Below the pieces are notes generated by a model. It worked only from the letters and a program-made list of their open reading frames with translations. It made no database searches and was not told where the DNA came from. Of a stretch of DNA of 64,000 bases, positions 23,904-35,849 are shown in pieces. The DNA lies in NCBI GenBank assembly GCA_014898425.1, contig RCSZ01000006.1, positions 1,860,001 to 1,924,000 of the forward strand. Reading direction: 5' to 3'. Position numbers and translations under genes: made by a program. The stretch comes from Botryotinia globosa (lineage: Eukaryota > Ascomycota > Leotiomycetes > Helotiales > Sclerotiniaceae). Position 1 is the first letter of the stretch; each line of letters opens with the position of its first letter.

Positions 23904-25525
23904 TCAAACAAATTGCGTCCCATGCTGCACAGGCAAATTCTGCGACGATTGGCCCGGGATTCTTTGCTGAGAGATCTGCTGCTGATGTTCTCCCGCATGA
24001 TAAGGCGGAGGTACCCCAAGATTGGAGTTCATGTTCATATTCATATTCATATTCATATGGTTAAGACCAATATCATATTGTGCCTGTGGGTTTCTCCACG
24101 GCTCTGCTTCGTAGCCTTCTACTTCCCCTGTGATCTCTTCGATTTTCTTTGCCTGGCGACGTTTGTAGCCCCAGAAGAGAACGGGGGCGCAGATGATGAT
24201 CATGAGGAGTGTGCAGACTAGAAGTGCCCAATCGAATTTGGGATTGAGGGCGAGGGGGAACCCGCTGGGTTTGTGTTAGATTTGATTCATGGGTGGATGA
24301 GAGGGGACTCACATAAAAGCGTTTATGATTCCCGCGGGGATGATAACGCGACCTAGCCAAACATGCAAAGGGGCAAATCTGGTGGTGGCCGAGGTTTTCT
24401 TGTACATTCGATGGTGAAGGAAGCCAAGAATCCATTGTCCGATCATGGCTATGATGATGATAAGGCCAAAGATTTGATGCCCAGATTTGAAACCTTTCGT
24501 CTGCAATGATGTTAGAGAATGATTGTTAGGGACTGGGACAATCTATCATACCCGGTTATAAAGTGTACCCAACTTCGCGCCTAATCCAACCCCTATAAGT
24601 GCAATTGCAAGAGATATGGTTTGGTTGAGAGCATGCCACCTGGGGCTATTCAGAAATCGCAAAATGACTATACCTAATGGTAAAAGTCCAACAAATACTA
24701 GGACCATCAAAACAGCATGAGCAGCGGATGAGATGTTGCTGTCCCCTTTCTCAGAAATTTCGATCGTGCCTTTGGAATTTGCAGTTGGAATGGCAGGGAC
24801 ACCTGATGTACCGACCGCTTTCGATAAATCCATGGAAAAAACTCCATAAGAATCATGTCTCTTGACATCAGCATGCAACGAGTTTGATTTCAGGGTTCCG
24901 GGCGGTCCATTCGCCCATATGAAAGTTGCGTTTTGATTTGTTGTCGGACCTAAGGATCCTCCTTTCCACGAGGTGCAGTTTAGACATCTCCCATTCCACG
25001 TGAAAGTGTCGTTGGAAATTCCCGTGCCAGAAAGAGATTCAACCACGATATCTGTGGTATGCGATGGCTCATTCTCCCCGGAAGCTATCCGAGGACTGAG
25101 AGTTACATTCTTTCCGGTGGAATCGGCATACATCATAAACATAAGGGAATCTTTCATCTTGTTTGATCCCATGCCAACAGCCTTTTTCTTGCAATTAGAT
25201 GGAACAGTTTGCACGTTTGAATCTTTGAACTTACTATCCAGGAGCAGCTGCTCGGACCTGATATGCTGAAATATAGATCATTGTTTGTATTCTTCTCCGG
25301 TATGTTGAGAGCAAATGTGACGCTCGTATCATCTGCAACAAATCCTGCTGCAGTCGTTGATATGGCATTGACTATCGAGAGAACTAGCGATACTTTTCAG
25401 AAGCTGTCAGCGTCACTCTGTCTGTCCCATGTTGCCCCTCGTTGCTGAGGCGCTCAGGCCTAACAACCCTGAAGCGAAGCCCTGGCATTTCTTTGGTACA
25501 TACCCGCTGTCGTTCCCAAAATCAT
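23904..25525 (-). CDS. secreted-side DOMON domain fused to cytochrome b561 membrane domain
   Basis: Five exons, 25525-25504, 25392-25235, 25181-24552, 24500-24313 and 24264-23904, give 452 residues. The 22-nt first exon was found by matching its GTATGT donor to a GAAAAG acceptor; it completes a signal peptide, MILGTTAVSLVLSIVNA. The DOMON/CDH-cytochrome-like domain (about 25-215) has SISGPSSCSWI, AVGMGSNKMKDSLMFMMY and FTWNGRCLNCTSW. The b561 part (about 220-390) has heme-ligand-type His residues in SAAHAVLMV, SPRWHALNQ, SGHQIFGL and PLHVWLGRV. Such proteins move electrons across membranes, possibly to ferric iron or extracellular redox enzymes. The cytosolic tail carries a Met-Asn repeat coded by a hexanucleotide microsatellite. 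Confidence 0.9.
24027..24056. repeat. hexanucleotide repeat (ATTCAT)n inside coding sequence
   Basis: About five units, read on the minus strand as alternating Met and Asn codons in the C-terminal tail of the DOMON-b561 protein. The repeat stays in frame. Confidence 0.9.
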
Positions 25526-28281
25526 TCGAACCATAACTTATTTATTTATCTAAATATTATTTCGTATGTTTGATTTCTCAAAAAGAGATGAAGTACAACA
25601 ACCATGAAGAGATGCAGGATCATGTTAACCTTTTCTATCTCTTCCACACCCTCTCAATGTTACCTCAATATATGGGACATTGGAACATATCTATGGCCGA
25701 CACCTTTTTTGCCGCTGAAGTGTCAAATTTCTCTTCTAGCCGCCGTGATCATTAACCTATAAGATCGCGCATCAGCCTACCATCTCAGAGACAGGAAACA
25801 CTGCGACTATTTTACCACCTTGGCAGATTGAAATGAACGAGTGTGTGATTGGATGGACAGCTTTTCCGGGGATGCCATTGAACCTCATTGCATATCGAAT
25901 GCCGACATCCGCATGCAAATATAGCATTGATTCAATGCAATGCGACGACGATATTTCTATCGGATTATTAATAGATGTATTTGGGTTGCATGGAAATATG
26001 TGATGATCGAATCACAGGTAAATCGGAGCCAATTCTGGACTTCCCAACGTTCGACTTCCTGTCGTTGGTCCAGTAGTCAAATTGCTCGTTTCCTTTTGTA
26101 TCCCGTTTCAATTTCTCAATGTACTGAGATAGTTCGTCATCTCGTGCGACTTTGCTATCTTTGGTTATATCTCCAATGCTTTGTTCTAGGATGCTTCCAG
26201 AAGTTTCACGTTTCTTGCGTGGAGCATTACAGCCAGTGCTAAGAAGCTTTCAGGGGAAGTCAACCAACAGGCTTTTTACTAAATGAGGTTACCCTTTCGT
26301 CCTCAAAAAGAGGGGAAAATTAGAAGTCTCTTCTCGATTCGCGAAAGTGCCCCCGATATAATATCAGAATTTCAGCATGTTATACTGGCAAAGTTTGGAG
26401 CTCATCAGATGGATTTTTCTGAAGTCCACCACGATCACGGAAAGTTTTCGGATTTCCTCATAGTGTAAACCTCGATCCATAGCTTAGCAAGAAATACTTC
26501 TCGGTCTCACTGGGTACCATTGTTGTGGACTGGGGGGACACTAAAGTCAGTCAGTCATCTTTACAATGGCCTGAGAGAAGCGGTGCTAGACTGCGTTGTA
26601 AGCAGGTCTTTCTTTCTAGTCTCTCATGTCCTTCGAGGATCTTTTTGCTCAAGTCTGTTCAGGCTTAATTTTGCTGGTATTTGAAGCTATATGGGTATTT
26701 CGAGATCATGTGGATGTTGAACGTCTAAAGAATGGATGGTGTCAGATGAACATTCAAGGTTGTAGAGGCTGGTGAGATCTTGGATTATATCGAATTCTCG
26801 ATGTGAATGGTAGCTTCGACAGTCATGTTAAACTCATTCTCAATGACGACAGTTTCACTGTCATCGGTATGGATCTAGTCCTTATCATACGTTAATTTAC
26901 TAAAGTACTGTCTATGGGTATAAGACAACGGCGCGATATAATCATCAACGCAAGAGAAAGCTCTCATCTATCAACAAATAGAAATATTCGTGTTCGAGCC
27001 GATACAAACCTTTCCGCATCCGATGATTAATACGGCCGCTATTTTTACTGCTGAGAATGAGAACAATCACCGAGGGGGAGAAGAAAGAGGACATGTCACT
27101 GGCGAGTGGGTATTCAGTTGCAGCTTGGTTGGTTGATGCAATTCCATATTCGGTAGTATATGAGGTCAGGGGGTTTATGCTATAAAATGCTCATAGATTG
27201 TGGGAAGGATAGATGAGATTGAGGGGTCGATTGATCTGGAAGGGTTGAATTTTATCTGTTTGGCTTGGGATACGATTGCAAAGGCGAATGCTTTAGATTT
27301 AGTAGGATGGTACCGTTGGTTAAAGTTTTGATTTTTATTATTATTACCATGTTCGAGGAGTGTTGTGGCAGACATTAGAATAGTTACAGAGTACCAGAAT
27401 TTTCAATAGAACTTATGAATGCTTATGAAGAGACTCACGCTGAGAAGCTTGAATAATGTAAATTAGCAGCCTACTGACTACTACTGTGCCCATGCTGATC
27501 AAATGTAACTATACGGATGCGTCCACCGTAGAGGGAGGTTGCCATTTGAAGCTATTCCCGAGATCTGAAAATAGAACCTCAACCAATCACCTGCTTGAAG
27601 TTTTTCTACAGTTCTAAGCGGCGACGAGGCAAGCAAGCTAAACATACCTCATACCTACCCGACATACCTACATCGAATAATCCCTCCCTTGCTTATGAAC
27701 TGCATGCATGCAATGCCACCAATTAGATGATCCGGGGAATGCGTCCCGAGCCTTCGTCGAAAAGTAAGGCGTCTTACTTCAATGAACGAGTTTCCTAGTT
27801 ATTTCCAGTTTGCTTCTCTGTTATGTTTGCTGGCTTTTCGAATCGATCCATCCATCTACAGCTGCAGTCAGTACCTTACTACATGCGACGAACCATCAAG
27901 TCAGTTGTCAATCTTATCTCTCCGATTGCTCATAAGGTGATACAAAATATTAATTGATGGGGGCACAGATGATAACCCTTGACATGCACTGAATTTTATT
28001 GATTGCGACGCGTCGACAGCCTTACCTTTTACTTCAGCGCGCCTTGATTTTCTTGGATGTTTTATTTAAACCTCGAGTCCCATCTCTGCTGTGCCTTGCT
28101 CTGCTCAAATATTGAATTTTTCGAATCTATCGCATTTAATTGCCAATTGCAATTTGCAATTCAATAAGACTGGCACTTCGAAAAAGTATTTCTTATCGCG
28201 ATTCTGGACTTACGAATCCCCGCCCTCTAATTTCTTCGATGCGACATTTCCTACTTCTTCCTTTTTGGCATCTATCTTCCT
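25526..28281. other. gene-free divergent spacer, 2.76 kb
   Basis: Upstream of the DOMON-b561 gene and of the 987-residue gene. I found only short frames without domain features and no convincing splice chain. The last 200 bp before 28282 are pyrimidine-rich, likely the 5' leader of the next gene. Confidence 0.5.
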
Positions 28282-31245
28282 ATGGCTGCCTCTCATACTG
28301 CGACCGTTCCGGATACGCCAGACCAATATAGAAGCAACAGTATTAACAATACAATTGGGAGAACACAATTGGGTGGAGCCTGTAATTATACGGACCTGAA
28401 TTTCGGAACAAAATGTGGATGTTATGAATTCTGGGCTCAACCTCAGAATTCGACGGCCAGCGCAATATTAGAGAATGGAGGGTTGCCAAGAGCGGAAGTC
28501 TGCGCATGCGGACATCATCTTTGTTTTCATGGCCGTAAATCTTCACAGCCAACAGAGGACCAGCGATCGCGAGCTTTAAGTAATGTCTCGGGACTCAATT
28601 TGGAGTCTATCACTCCTATGGCTCAAGTGAACCGTCAGCCATCTACTCCCACGAATCTCAACGGACCCGAAAATGACAACGTGGACCCCGCTCGCCGAAG
28701 TATCCAGGAAACCCTCGAATGGAGCCGGCTTGTACAATCTGAAACCGGACCAGGGGAACTCCCGCCAATTCCATCGCAGTGCTTCTTGCCTTCAGAGACT
28801 GCTTCAATGAGCTCGAGCCAGGCTAGGCGTCCTTTCTTTGGCTTGGGACTCAATACCTTGAGTCATATTCCTCGACTCAACACGCAATTGCAAGCTGTAC
28901 AAACAGGTAAGGGACGACCTATACAGGCTTATAAAACCTCTGATGGTCGAACATTTCTTGAAAGTCCTACTGAGGTATTGACAACGACACCAAGTCTGCA
29001 AGCAACCAAGAATTTCGCATTTCAAGGCGTCCCAGATGAGCAAGCTATGGATCAAACGCTGGCAAATATTAATATCAACCCTCAAGCTGCTACTTTACCT
29101 CTACGCTCCAATAAGTCGCCCTCTATCCAGGCTTCTCAGACTAGACCTGGACTCAGTGATCAAGAGGATCTTCTTATGGATCTCATAGCTAATTTCGATG
29201 AGCCCGATAAGCACCTTGTCCCCAGACTTCGTGATATCATAACAGATTTTCCAAATACCAAGCGCAACCATGAGGATAGAATCGATGCTCTTGAGAATAC
29301 ATCATTCTCGAACACTGGGTTTGAGGAGCTCCAAGGAGAAATTGATGATCATGGTGAACGTATCAATGAGCTTGAGAATAGAGTAGAAGAGCTCGAAAAG
29401 ATTAATGCTGCAGCTGACGAGAGCAGTATAGGTACCAATAAAAACCTGAATGAGTCATTCGATTCTCAGGCAACCAAGACATCCTCTGCTCTCTCAGCGA
29501 ATGCTAGGGGCCGCTCTGGTCTCACCTCTCGTGTGGAAAAGCTTGAAGATAGACTCACTCAGATAGAAGCTACTCTTCCACCATCATGGGATCGACCATG
29601 GGAGATTGAAGTCGTATTCTTACCATATGGACCCCATATGATGGGAATTTGGTCTACAAATCACGCAGTATCTAAACGCTCAAGGGCTAATAGTTGCGTA
29701 TCTGAAGATTGGACTCAAACTCAACAGAACGTCTTGGCTGCTGCGCAAGCCTCTCTTTGCGATCAAGGTTATTCAATGTCCTGGGAGAAGATGATGTTGA
29801 AGAAAGGAAATGCAGACGGTGATCTCTTGATGCCGAGAGCGTGTGGTGCTACCACCACAATCAACGAACGCTTAAAGAGCAGAGGTTTGGTGAAGGTGGT
29901 GCAAATCAAAGGCCCCGATTCTCGAGATGTACAAGTAGCCCTGATGTCAGCCTTCGGAGATCTTCCCAAAAAGTTATCCGAAGATGTTTTCTCATCGTCC
30001 AAACATACTCCACCCCGGATTCCTAAATCCTTGGACAACTATCTTGGACTACGCGCTGCTTGGATACCACTGAGAAAGTTACATAAAACGTCGGTTCTAC
30101 GATTTCTAGATCCTTCAGAGATGGTTACTCCTGCATTGTGGACCGTGCCATTTCTTTCTTCAAGTGTGGCAATGCGCACAAAACATATGCGGAGGCTCTA
30201 TGTTACACAAGCGGATAGCTATCTTCAATATCATGTCAATCGCTCGGCAAGATGGACTTGGCAAAAGTTACGTCTGCTACCTCGAGTTCACGATGAAGAT
30301 GTGGTGGAAAGCCATACACCAGAGGCTGATGCTGCTGAGACATGCTGGGCGTGGGATGAGCGCCTCGATCCGGCTGATGATAATGCATCATTCACTACAT
30401 CTTTGAGTATCCGATTATCCCAGGAGGCAGAGGATGCTGAAATCGAGCCCAGTTCTCCATCAGACGAATATTCTGCTGTTGACACACCTATGGAGTCTTC
30501 AACTCCATCTTCGATTGCGCATTCCAGAGTACCGGGATCGTCTCCTGTCAAACAAGATCGTTATCCATATAAACCCCTTCGTACGGCTTCCATGTCCGCA
30601 CTTGCCCCACTTATCACAGCTCAAATGGGAAAACGCCGAATTGGCTCCTTTGATCGTGAACCACAATCGTCTCCCCTTCAAAAGACTTCTAGCCTAAAGC
30701 GTCGCCGTACATCAAAATCACCAATTCGCCCGCGTGATGCATGGAGCATTGGCCCCTCAAGTCCGGGGATTTCTACATCGCAAGAGGTTGTAGACGGTAA
30801 GAGAGGTGTCACTCCATCCGCGTACGCTACGCCTTATAGCAATGCACCTTATGTTGATACAAATTCCCGTACAAGGAGTTTTCAAACGCAGGAAGATGCA
30901 TTTGGTAACGCAACTTATAATGATATCAATATGGACGAAGGTTATGGTGATAACGCATTGAGCGATTTTGAACCATTCGCCAATGATGCATCTGATGAGG
31001 AACAGCAACTTTACGATGTGTGGGGAGGCATGGTTGATGATATTCCCAAAGAGGATTCACAATCAACAATCAAAATGCCAACAACTGATCTTGTTCCACG
31101 AGAGCCAGAGGCCATTGAAGGAGAGGATAGTGATGATAGCGATACTCCATCTGAATATCCTAGCACACAACCTGTTGGAAGATATATTAAAGGTGCCGTT
31201 TTTCAAATTCATGTTGATGAAGATTTTGAGGATGAACTTGGTTAG
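28282..31245 (+). CDS. large intronless fungal protein of unknown function
   Basis: One exon, 987 residues, starting at an ATG with no better candidate upstream. Residues 34-83 hold a Cys/His cluster (C34, C45-x-C47, then C74-x-C76-x-H-H-x-C81-x-H83) that could bind zinc. Residues about 90-340 are Ser/Pro/Gln-rich. A coiled coil lies at about 345-372 (GERINELENRVEELEKI), with a second heptad-like stretch near 420. The best-ordered part is about 430-650, starting SWDRPWEIEVVFLPYGPHM and containing many Trp and Leu, which suggests a folded domain. The tail is acidic and Ser-rich with an NLS-like basic patch (LKRRRTSKSP, near 806). I do not recognise a family; a nuclear protein is likely. Confidence 0.8.
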   Translation: MAASHTATVPDTPDQYRSNSINNTIGRTQLGGACNYTDLNFGTKCGCYEFWAQPQNSTASAILENGGLPRAEVCACGHHLCFHGRKSSQPTEDQRSRALSNVSGLNLESITPMAQVNRQPSTPTNLNGPENDNVDPARRSIQETLEWSRLVQSETGPGELPPIPSQCFLPSETASMSSSQARRPFFGLGLNTLSHIPRLNTQLQAVQTGKGRPIQAYKTSDGRTFLESPTEVLTTTPSLQATKNFAFQGVPDEQAMDQTLANININPQAATLPLRSNKSPSIQASQTRPGLSDQEDLLMDLIANFDEPDKHLVPRLRDIITDFPNTKRNHEDRIDALENTSFSNTGFEELQGEIDDHGERINELENRVEELEKINAAADESSIGTNKNLNESFDSQATKTSSALSANARGRSGLTSRVEKLEDRLTQIEATLPPSWDRPWEIEVVFLPYGPHMMGIWSTNHAVSKRSRANSCVSEDWTQTQQNVLAAAQASLCDQGYSMSWEKMMLKKGNADGDLLMPRACGATTTINERLKSRGLVKVVQIKGPDSRDVQVALMSAFGDLPKKLSEDVFSSSKHTPPRIPKSLDNYLGLRAAWIPLRKLHKTSVLRFLDPSEMVTPALWTVPFLSSSVAMRTKHMRRLYVTQADSYLQYHVNRSARWTWQKLRLLPRVHDEDVVESHTPEADAAETCWAWDERLDPADDNASFTTSLSIRLSQEAEDAEIEPSSPSDEYSAVDTPMESSTPSSIAHSRVPGSSPVKQDRYPYKPLRTASMSALAPLITAQMGKRRIGSFDREPQSSPLQKTSSLKRRRTSKSPIRPRDAWSIGPSSPGISTSQEVVDGKRGVTPSAYATPYSNAPYVDTNSRTRSFQTQEDAFGNATYNDINMDEGYGDNALSDFEPFANDASDEEQQLYDVWGGMVDDIPKEDSQSTIKMPTTDLVPREPEAIEGEDSDDSDTPSEYPSTQPVGRYIKGAVFQIHVDEDFEDELG

Positions 31246-32321
31246 AATATGAAATATATTCGATGAGTATTATCCGACGATATAGTAGAGACGAGATGAG
31301 GAGTGGATATATGTTGATTTGTTATTTGACACACAGAATATGGATTTTTTTTTCCATTGCTGTTTTTGAGCCTTGCAGCGTAGCGTGGAGTAGGGGGTTG
31401 GTGCATTGGTGTTTGTTTGGATTTATGTGTAATCTTTTACTTTTCTTTTACTTTCTGGTTCTTGAGGATTTTTGAAGGCTGGTGGTCTTTTCTTTGGATG
31501 GATATGGGATGGATGGATGGAAAAAGTATATTTGAGAAGGATGGTTGTGAAGGCAGATGGAAGGGAAGGTATTTTGAATGAAATAAGGAGAGCTATTAAA
31601 TGAGCATTATTAAAGGAGAGTCGCCAAAAGAGAATCGCTTAAGAACAGCAAATGAAGAAGAGCCAATAAAGAAGACAAACAAGAGAAAGAAGTTGAATAC
31701 AAAGAGGAGCAAAATGAAAAATGGAAGACTCGAATCGGACAGAATATTAAAGAATAGAGAACAGATTGTATACGCAGGCATGGCATTGTATGCTATTTTA
31801 AATAAAGATCGAAACACGAAATGGAATATGGAAATTTTCACTCATTTTGGGGGGAGGGGGTGAAGGATTGAATGGATAATCTATGCGTAAGCATTTTGAT
31901 GTTTAGTGTTTGGATCTGATCTTATGGTTTCCCTTGGCTGTATAAAAATGCTCCAAGTCACGATAACCGGTATATTTTCTAGATTTTAGTTCTGTGCTTC
32001 TAGATTTCAGATATGAGATTTGATCCTAGGGTCTAGTATAGCATTTTGGATTTTCCCATATCCTCTTTCCCTGCCCTATCTGTGCGGAAACGTACCTGTA
32101 CGTCTCTCTCCCTCATCATCTGCCTTTCTCCGCCCTCATCGTGTGATATTCCTCACGAAAAAACAGCCCGTCGATCCGTCACGTACCAACTCCAGGCTAT
32201 CCCAAACTGTGTTCCCAGCCACAAATCCAATCTCCCACCCTATCAATTGCGCACCTACATGTCCAGAACCCCACACCTCCTCTACTCATCTTTTCATCTA
32301 ATCATTTAATCGTCTACTCAT
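31246..32321. other. convergent spacer, 1.1 kb
   Basis: 3' flanks of the unknown gene and the ceramidase gene. Contains GGATGGAT-type short repeats at about 31495-31520 and a purine-rich stretch (about 31600-31860). No gene seen. Confidence 0.45.
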
Positions 32322-33915
32322 CTACTCACTCTTGTTCCTCTCATGCGCATGTATCTTCCCATTCGCATGCAGATGTCCATTTCCGAATCCATTCGAGAAC
32401 ACATCCCCATTCCTTCCTTTATCCCCCTCGCCTCTTCCATTTCCCATGTCCCAATTTTTCGCTGCCTTTCTTCGGCCAGCCAAAATTAAACCTACAGGCC
32501 ACGCGAAGCTTTTGCCTAGTTCTTGGCCTGCTTCTTCGGCGGTGAGGTATTCGACTAGTGCTATGACTATTTTTTCTGTTGTTAGAATTGTGTGCTGTAT
32601 ACTTTATTTTGTTGTTTACAAGCTCCGTAGACTTGCTAGCTTGGGAGACTTAAAGAAGGAGAAATTGAAAGAAAATGGACATACAGATATAAGCACCAAT
32701 TCCCGTCAAAATGTGCCACCAGCCATGTAATTCCAATACAAAGGACCAAGGCATTCCCAACGAATGTTTGGTATCGGTGAGAGATTCACAAAACTGATTA
32801 TCTATATTCCAGAGGATGAAACCGGATACGAAGATCACTGAATGTGTTAGTTAGGATTCTGAGAAAAGATCATGTGATGTGAGAAGAGAGTATGATGAGA
32901 CACTACATACCGCCTCCATATGTAACGAGTTTCTTCACCTGTTTCTGGACCTCTACATCTGCCACGCGGAGATTGATGATACTTCGCGTCTTGATGCCTA
33001 CAAATGCGATTTCAATACCTATTTATGATTTGTCAGCTGCTTGTTGCCCAGTTTTCTGGTTGTCCATTACACGGGAGAAGGGTATGGAGATCGAGAGAAA
33101 TCTTACCGAAAAGAACGGGATGCATTAGGGTTTCGTCAGTAATACAGTGCCAGGCTACGAATGTAACCATGAAGACAAATAAAGATACTCCGGTTACAAC
33201 TGTATATCTGAGTGATTTGTCATATGTGAAAACTCGATGAACGACAGTAGATGTGGCGATTAACATGGAGGTGTCGTCGACTAAGATTTATTAGTATGAA
33301 TATCCATATGAGAAAGTGTCAGATTAAGAATAGAGGGGATTGAGTTTCCTTGAAAAGGGAAAGAGAGAGAGGTTACACATACACCATTGTGTCCAGTCTT
33401 TATTAGTTGCATGAAACAGAGCACTGAGGATACCTACTGCTGCGAGCCCGAGATAGGGTAGATTCCGCAGGATGGCATCTTGACGGTTGGAATTCGCGCG
33501 GATACCTTTGTAGGCGTAGTAAACTATATATCGTTCAATATTAGCACTTCATCGGCTGTTGATATAGAGAGGAACCTCGTGATTAAACACGTGAGAAGAT
33601 ATGATGACGGGATACGAGGAACGGGACGAGAAGAGGGAAGAATATACGGTATGTGATGTTTGTGAGCGTATTTATAAACTCGGCGATATATGTAGTTATG
33701 ATATGATCCTGATTTTCATCAGTTGACTGGCACATGATTTATTTCATCATAAACAGAGAATCTCTATACCTCTTCGCAGAAACTATTCGAAATTAGTATG
33801 GTGAACGAGAGTAAATGGTAGTAGGAAGATATACTTACTTCGTTTGCGAGTTGATCGTGCCCCAATATGGAGGATGAGGTTCCTTTCTATATGGTATTGA
33901 CGGTATAGGAAACAT
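32322..33915 (-). CDS. YPC1: alkaline ceramidase (Ypc1/Ydc1 family)
   Basis: Hydrolyses ceramide or phytoceramide to a long-chain base and fatty acid in ER/Golgi membranes. I assembled eight exons: 33915-33839, 33782-33770 (13 nt), 33708-33648, 33523-33383, 33280-33107, 33018-32911, 32837-32685 and 32566-32322. They give 323 residues (yeast 316-317). The reading frame is kept through all seven introns. Family motifs: PPYWGTINSQTNFCEED, YIAEFINTLTN, ALFHATNKDW (zinc-ligand His), DDTSMLIATSTVVHR, and ELHGWWHILTGIGAY (two more His ligands). The C-terminal tail after the last helix is Gly/Asn/Arg-rich and hydrophilic. For the last intron a nearer acceptor would give a stop, so TAG|TC at 32567-32568 was used. 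Confidence 0.93.
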
Positions 33916-35034
33916 TTTGGACTGGATTGGATGATGATGGTCGTTGATTAGAGAAAATGTATGTGTCGAATGCAAGTTGTAGTCCAACAAAAATGGCAAT
34001 CCTTTTGAAATCCAAGAGAACCGTATCTCGTGGATGAAGTTCAGGATACAAACGTAAGATTACTTGTAATAAGTGAATAGATGAATCTTCTTCCACAAAC
34101 TTTGAAAGATATTCCAGAGAAATCAAATCAATATATGCTCAAACTCCAAACCAGCAAAACTGTTTTCTATACTGTGGTAAGTGTATGCATGTAATGTATA
34201 CCTGATCTATACGAGATATATCATCATCCTTATGCTCACATCCACATTTCAAATCTGGTTTCGGATAAGTTGGCTGTATATATCATATGTATGTCCCCTT
34301 TTGAGAAGAAGAGAATGGCACAGGAACCGGCGGATAACTTGAGCGTCATTTTCAATATGCACCAAAGGATATTGCCTGAATGCGAGACACTATTGATTGA
34401 TTGGTACGTATATATTGACATGTTTTTATAGCAGTTTATAGCAGGGGTTTGGATGATATTGCTATAAGGTTATGCATTTATTTGCATTTATAGATCATGA
34501 CGATGTTATTCATGCATGCACGTGTTGTGTGGACCGGATTATCTTGAGATATTGAGATATTTACATATAAATATATTTATATACAGTATCGTATATTGTG
34601 TGTGAAGATGATGCTGCAAAAGGTGGAAAGTTATTACATGATAGATATACAGTATTTCATCAAGAATGAAGATATACTTCACGTCGCCATCTCGAACAAA
34701 ACCACAGTAGACCGACCGACCGACTCATTCAACCCGTCCATCACTCCAAAGGACGGGAAATACCGAAGAAGATGCCCAAACTTTATTAGAATACATCTAA
34801 TTACTTCGTATGTAGATGGTACGAAGTATCATAGTATGCCCAGGTGGTGGTGGTATCTACTCCGAAGATTCGTAGACATCGGCCAATCCATCTCCCAATC
34901 TTCCGACCAACCAATCACGGCACACTCCATCTCGCTGACCCCATATCTCTTATCCTCTAACCTCGGTTCAATTCCTCCCAAAGCCATCGAGAAACAATAC
35001 TAATAATATCACGACCTCCCCAAAATCCGGGGAA
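33916..35034. promoter_or_regulatory. divergent intergenic region, ceramidase and cytochrome b5 genes
   Basis: 1.1 kb between two divergent starts. AT-rich with several ATATAT runs (about 34550-34600) that could serve as TATA elements. No supported gene. Confidence 0.45.
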
Positions 35035-35849
35035 ATGCCCTCCTCCTCTTTCTCCCTCCCCAACATCGGAACTGCCAATCTCACTGCTATCATCGCCACA
35101 TCTTCTCTCTACGTCTACCTAATCGCATTACATCAACATCAGCAGAAAACATTACTAGCAGACCAGGAACGCGAACAAGAACGCGTACGGTTATCTCAAC
35201 TACAAGCACAATCTCAGAATCAGAATCAGAATCAGAATCAGAATCAGAATCAGAATCAGAATCAGAATCAGAATCAGAATCAGAATCAGAAAATCCAAAC
35301 GCAGCATCCGAATTCACGAGGAGCATATACCGATTCACAAAGTTCGAGTGCAAGTAGAACAAGAAGATATTCTGAAACCCAATCGCAAATCGCAAATCGA
35401 GACCAGAGACAATATCCCAGTTCCAATTCCCAACCCAATTCAAATACATACACAAATACATATCGTCCTCCCCCATTCAACAAAATGTCCAAAACCTTTT
35501 CTCCCTCGGAAGTCGCCGCTCATAAAGATGCCGAAAATGGCATGTACTTAATTATCGATGAGAATGTATATGATGTTACCAGTATGTTCAATTTCTCCTT
35601 TTATTCCAATTGTCCGAAATTTCCCCTTTTTTCACTACACTCATAATTACCTTTCCCCTTCAACCCACGACTAAACTAACCATTTTCCCAGATTTCCTCG
35701 AAGAGCATCCCGGCGGTGCGAAGATTCTCAAACGTGTTGCAGGTAAAGATGCTTCGAAACAGTTTTGGAAATATCATAATGAGAGTGTGTTGAAGAAGTA
35801 TGGGGAGAAATTCAAGATTGGAGCGGTGGGAGAGAAGGCTAAGTTATAG
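35035..35849 (+). CDS. cytochrome b5-domain protein with N-terminal anchor and Gln-Asn repeat
   Basis: Two exons, 35035-35581 and 35692-35849, give 234 residues. Residues about 14-33 (LTAIIATSSLYVYLIAL) look like a membrane anchor. Residues 61-84 are twelve Gln-Asn pairs. A Ser/Gln/Asn-rich linker runs to about 150. The cytochrome b5 domain (about 151-234) opens MSKTFSPSEVAAHKD and has both heme ligands: His188 in EEHPGGAKIL and His211 in WKYHNES. An in-frame Met at 151 (35485) starts exactly at the b5 domain and could give a soluble 84-residue form, the size of short stand-alone b5 proteins. The role is presumably electron transfer; the partner is unknown. Confidence 0.87.
35215..35286. repeat. 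hexanucleotide repeat (CAGAAT)12, coding
   Basis: Twelve perfect units followed by one variant unit (CAGAAA). It encodes the Gln-Asn run of the cytochrome b5-domain protein. A perfect array of this length is likely to vary between isolates in steps of two residues without frameshift. Confidence 0.97.
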
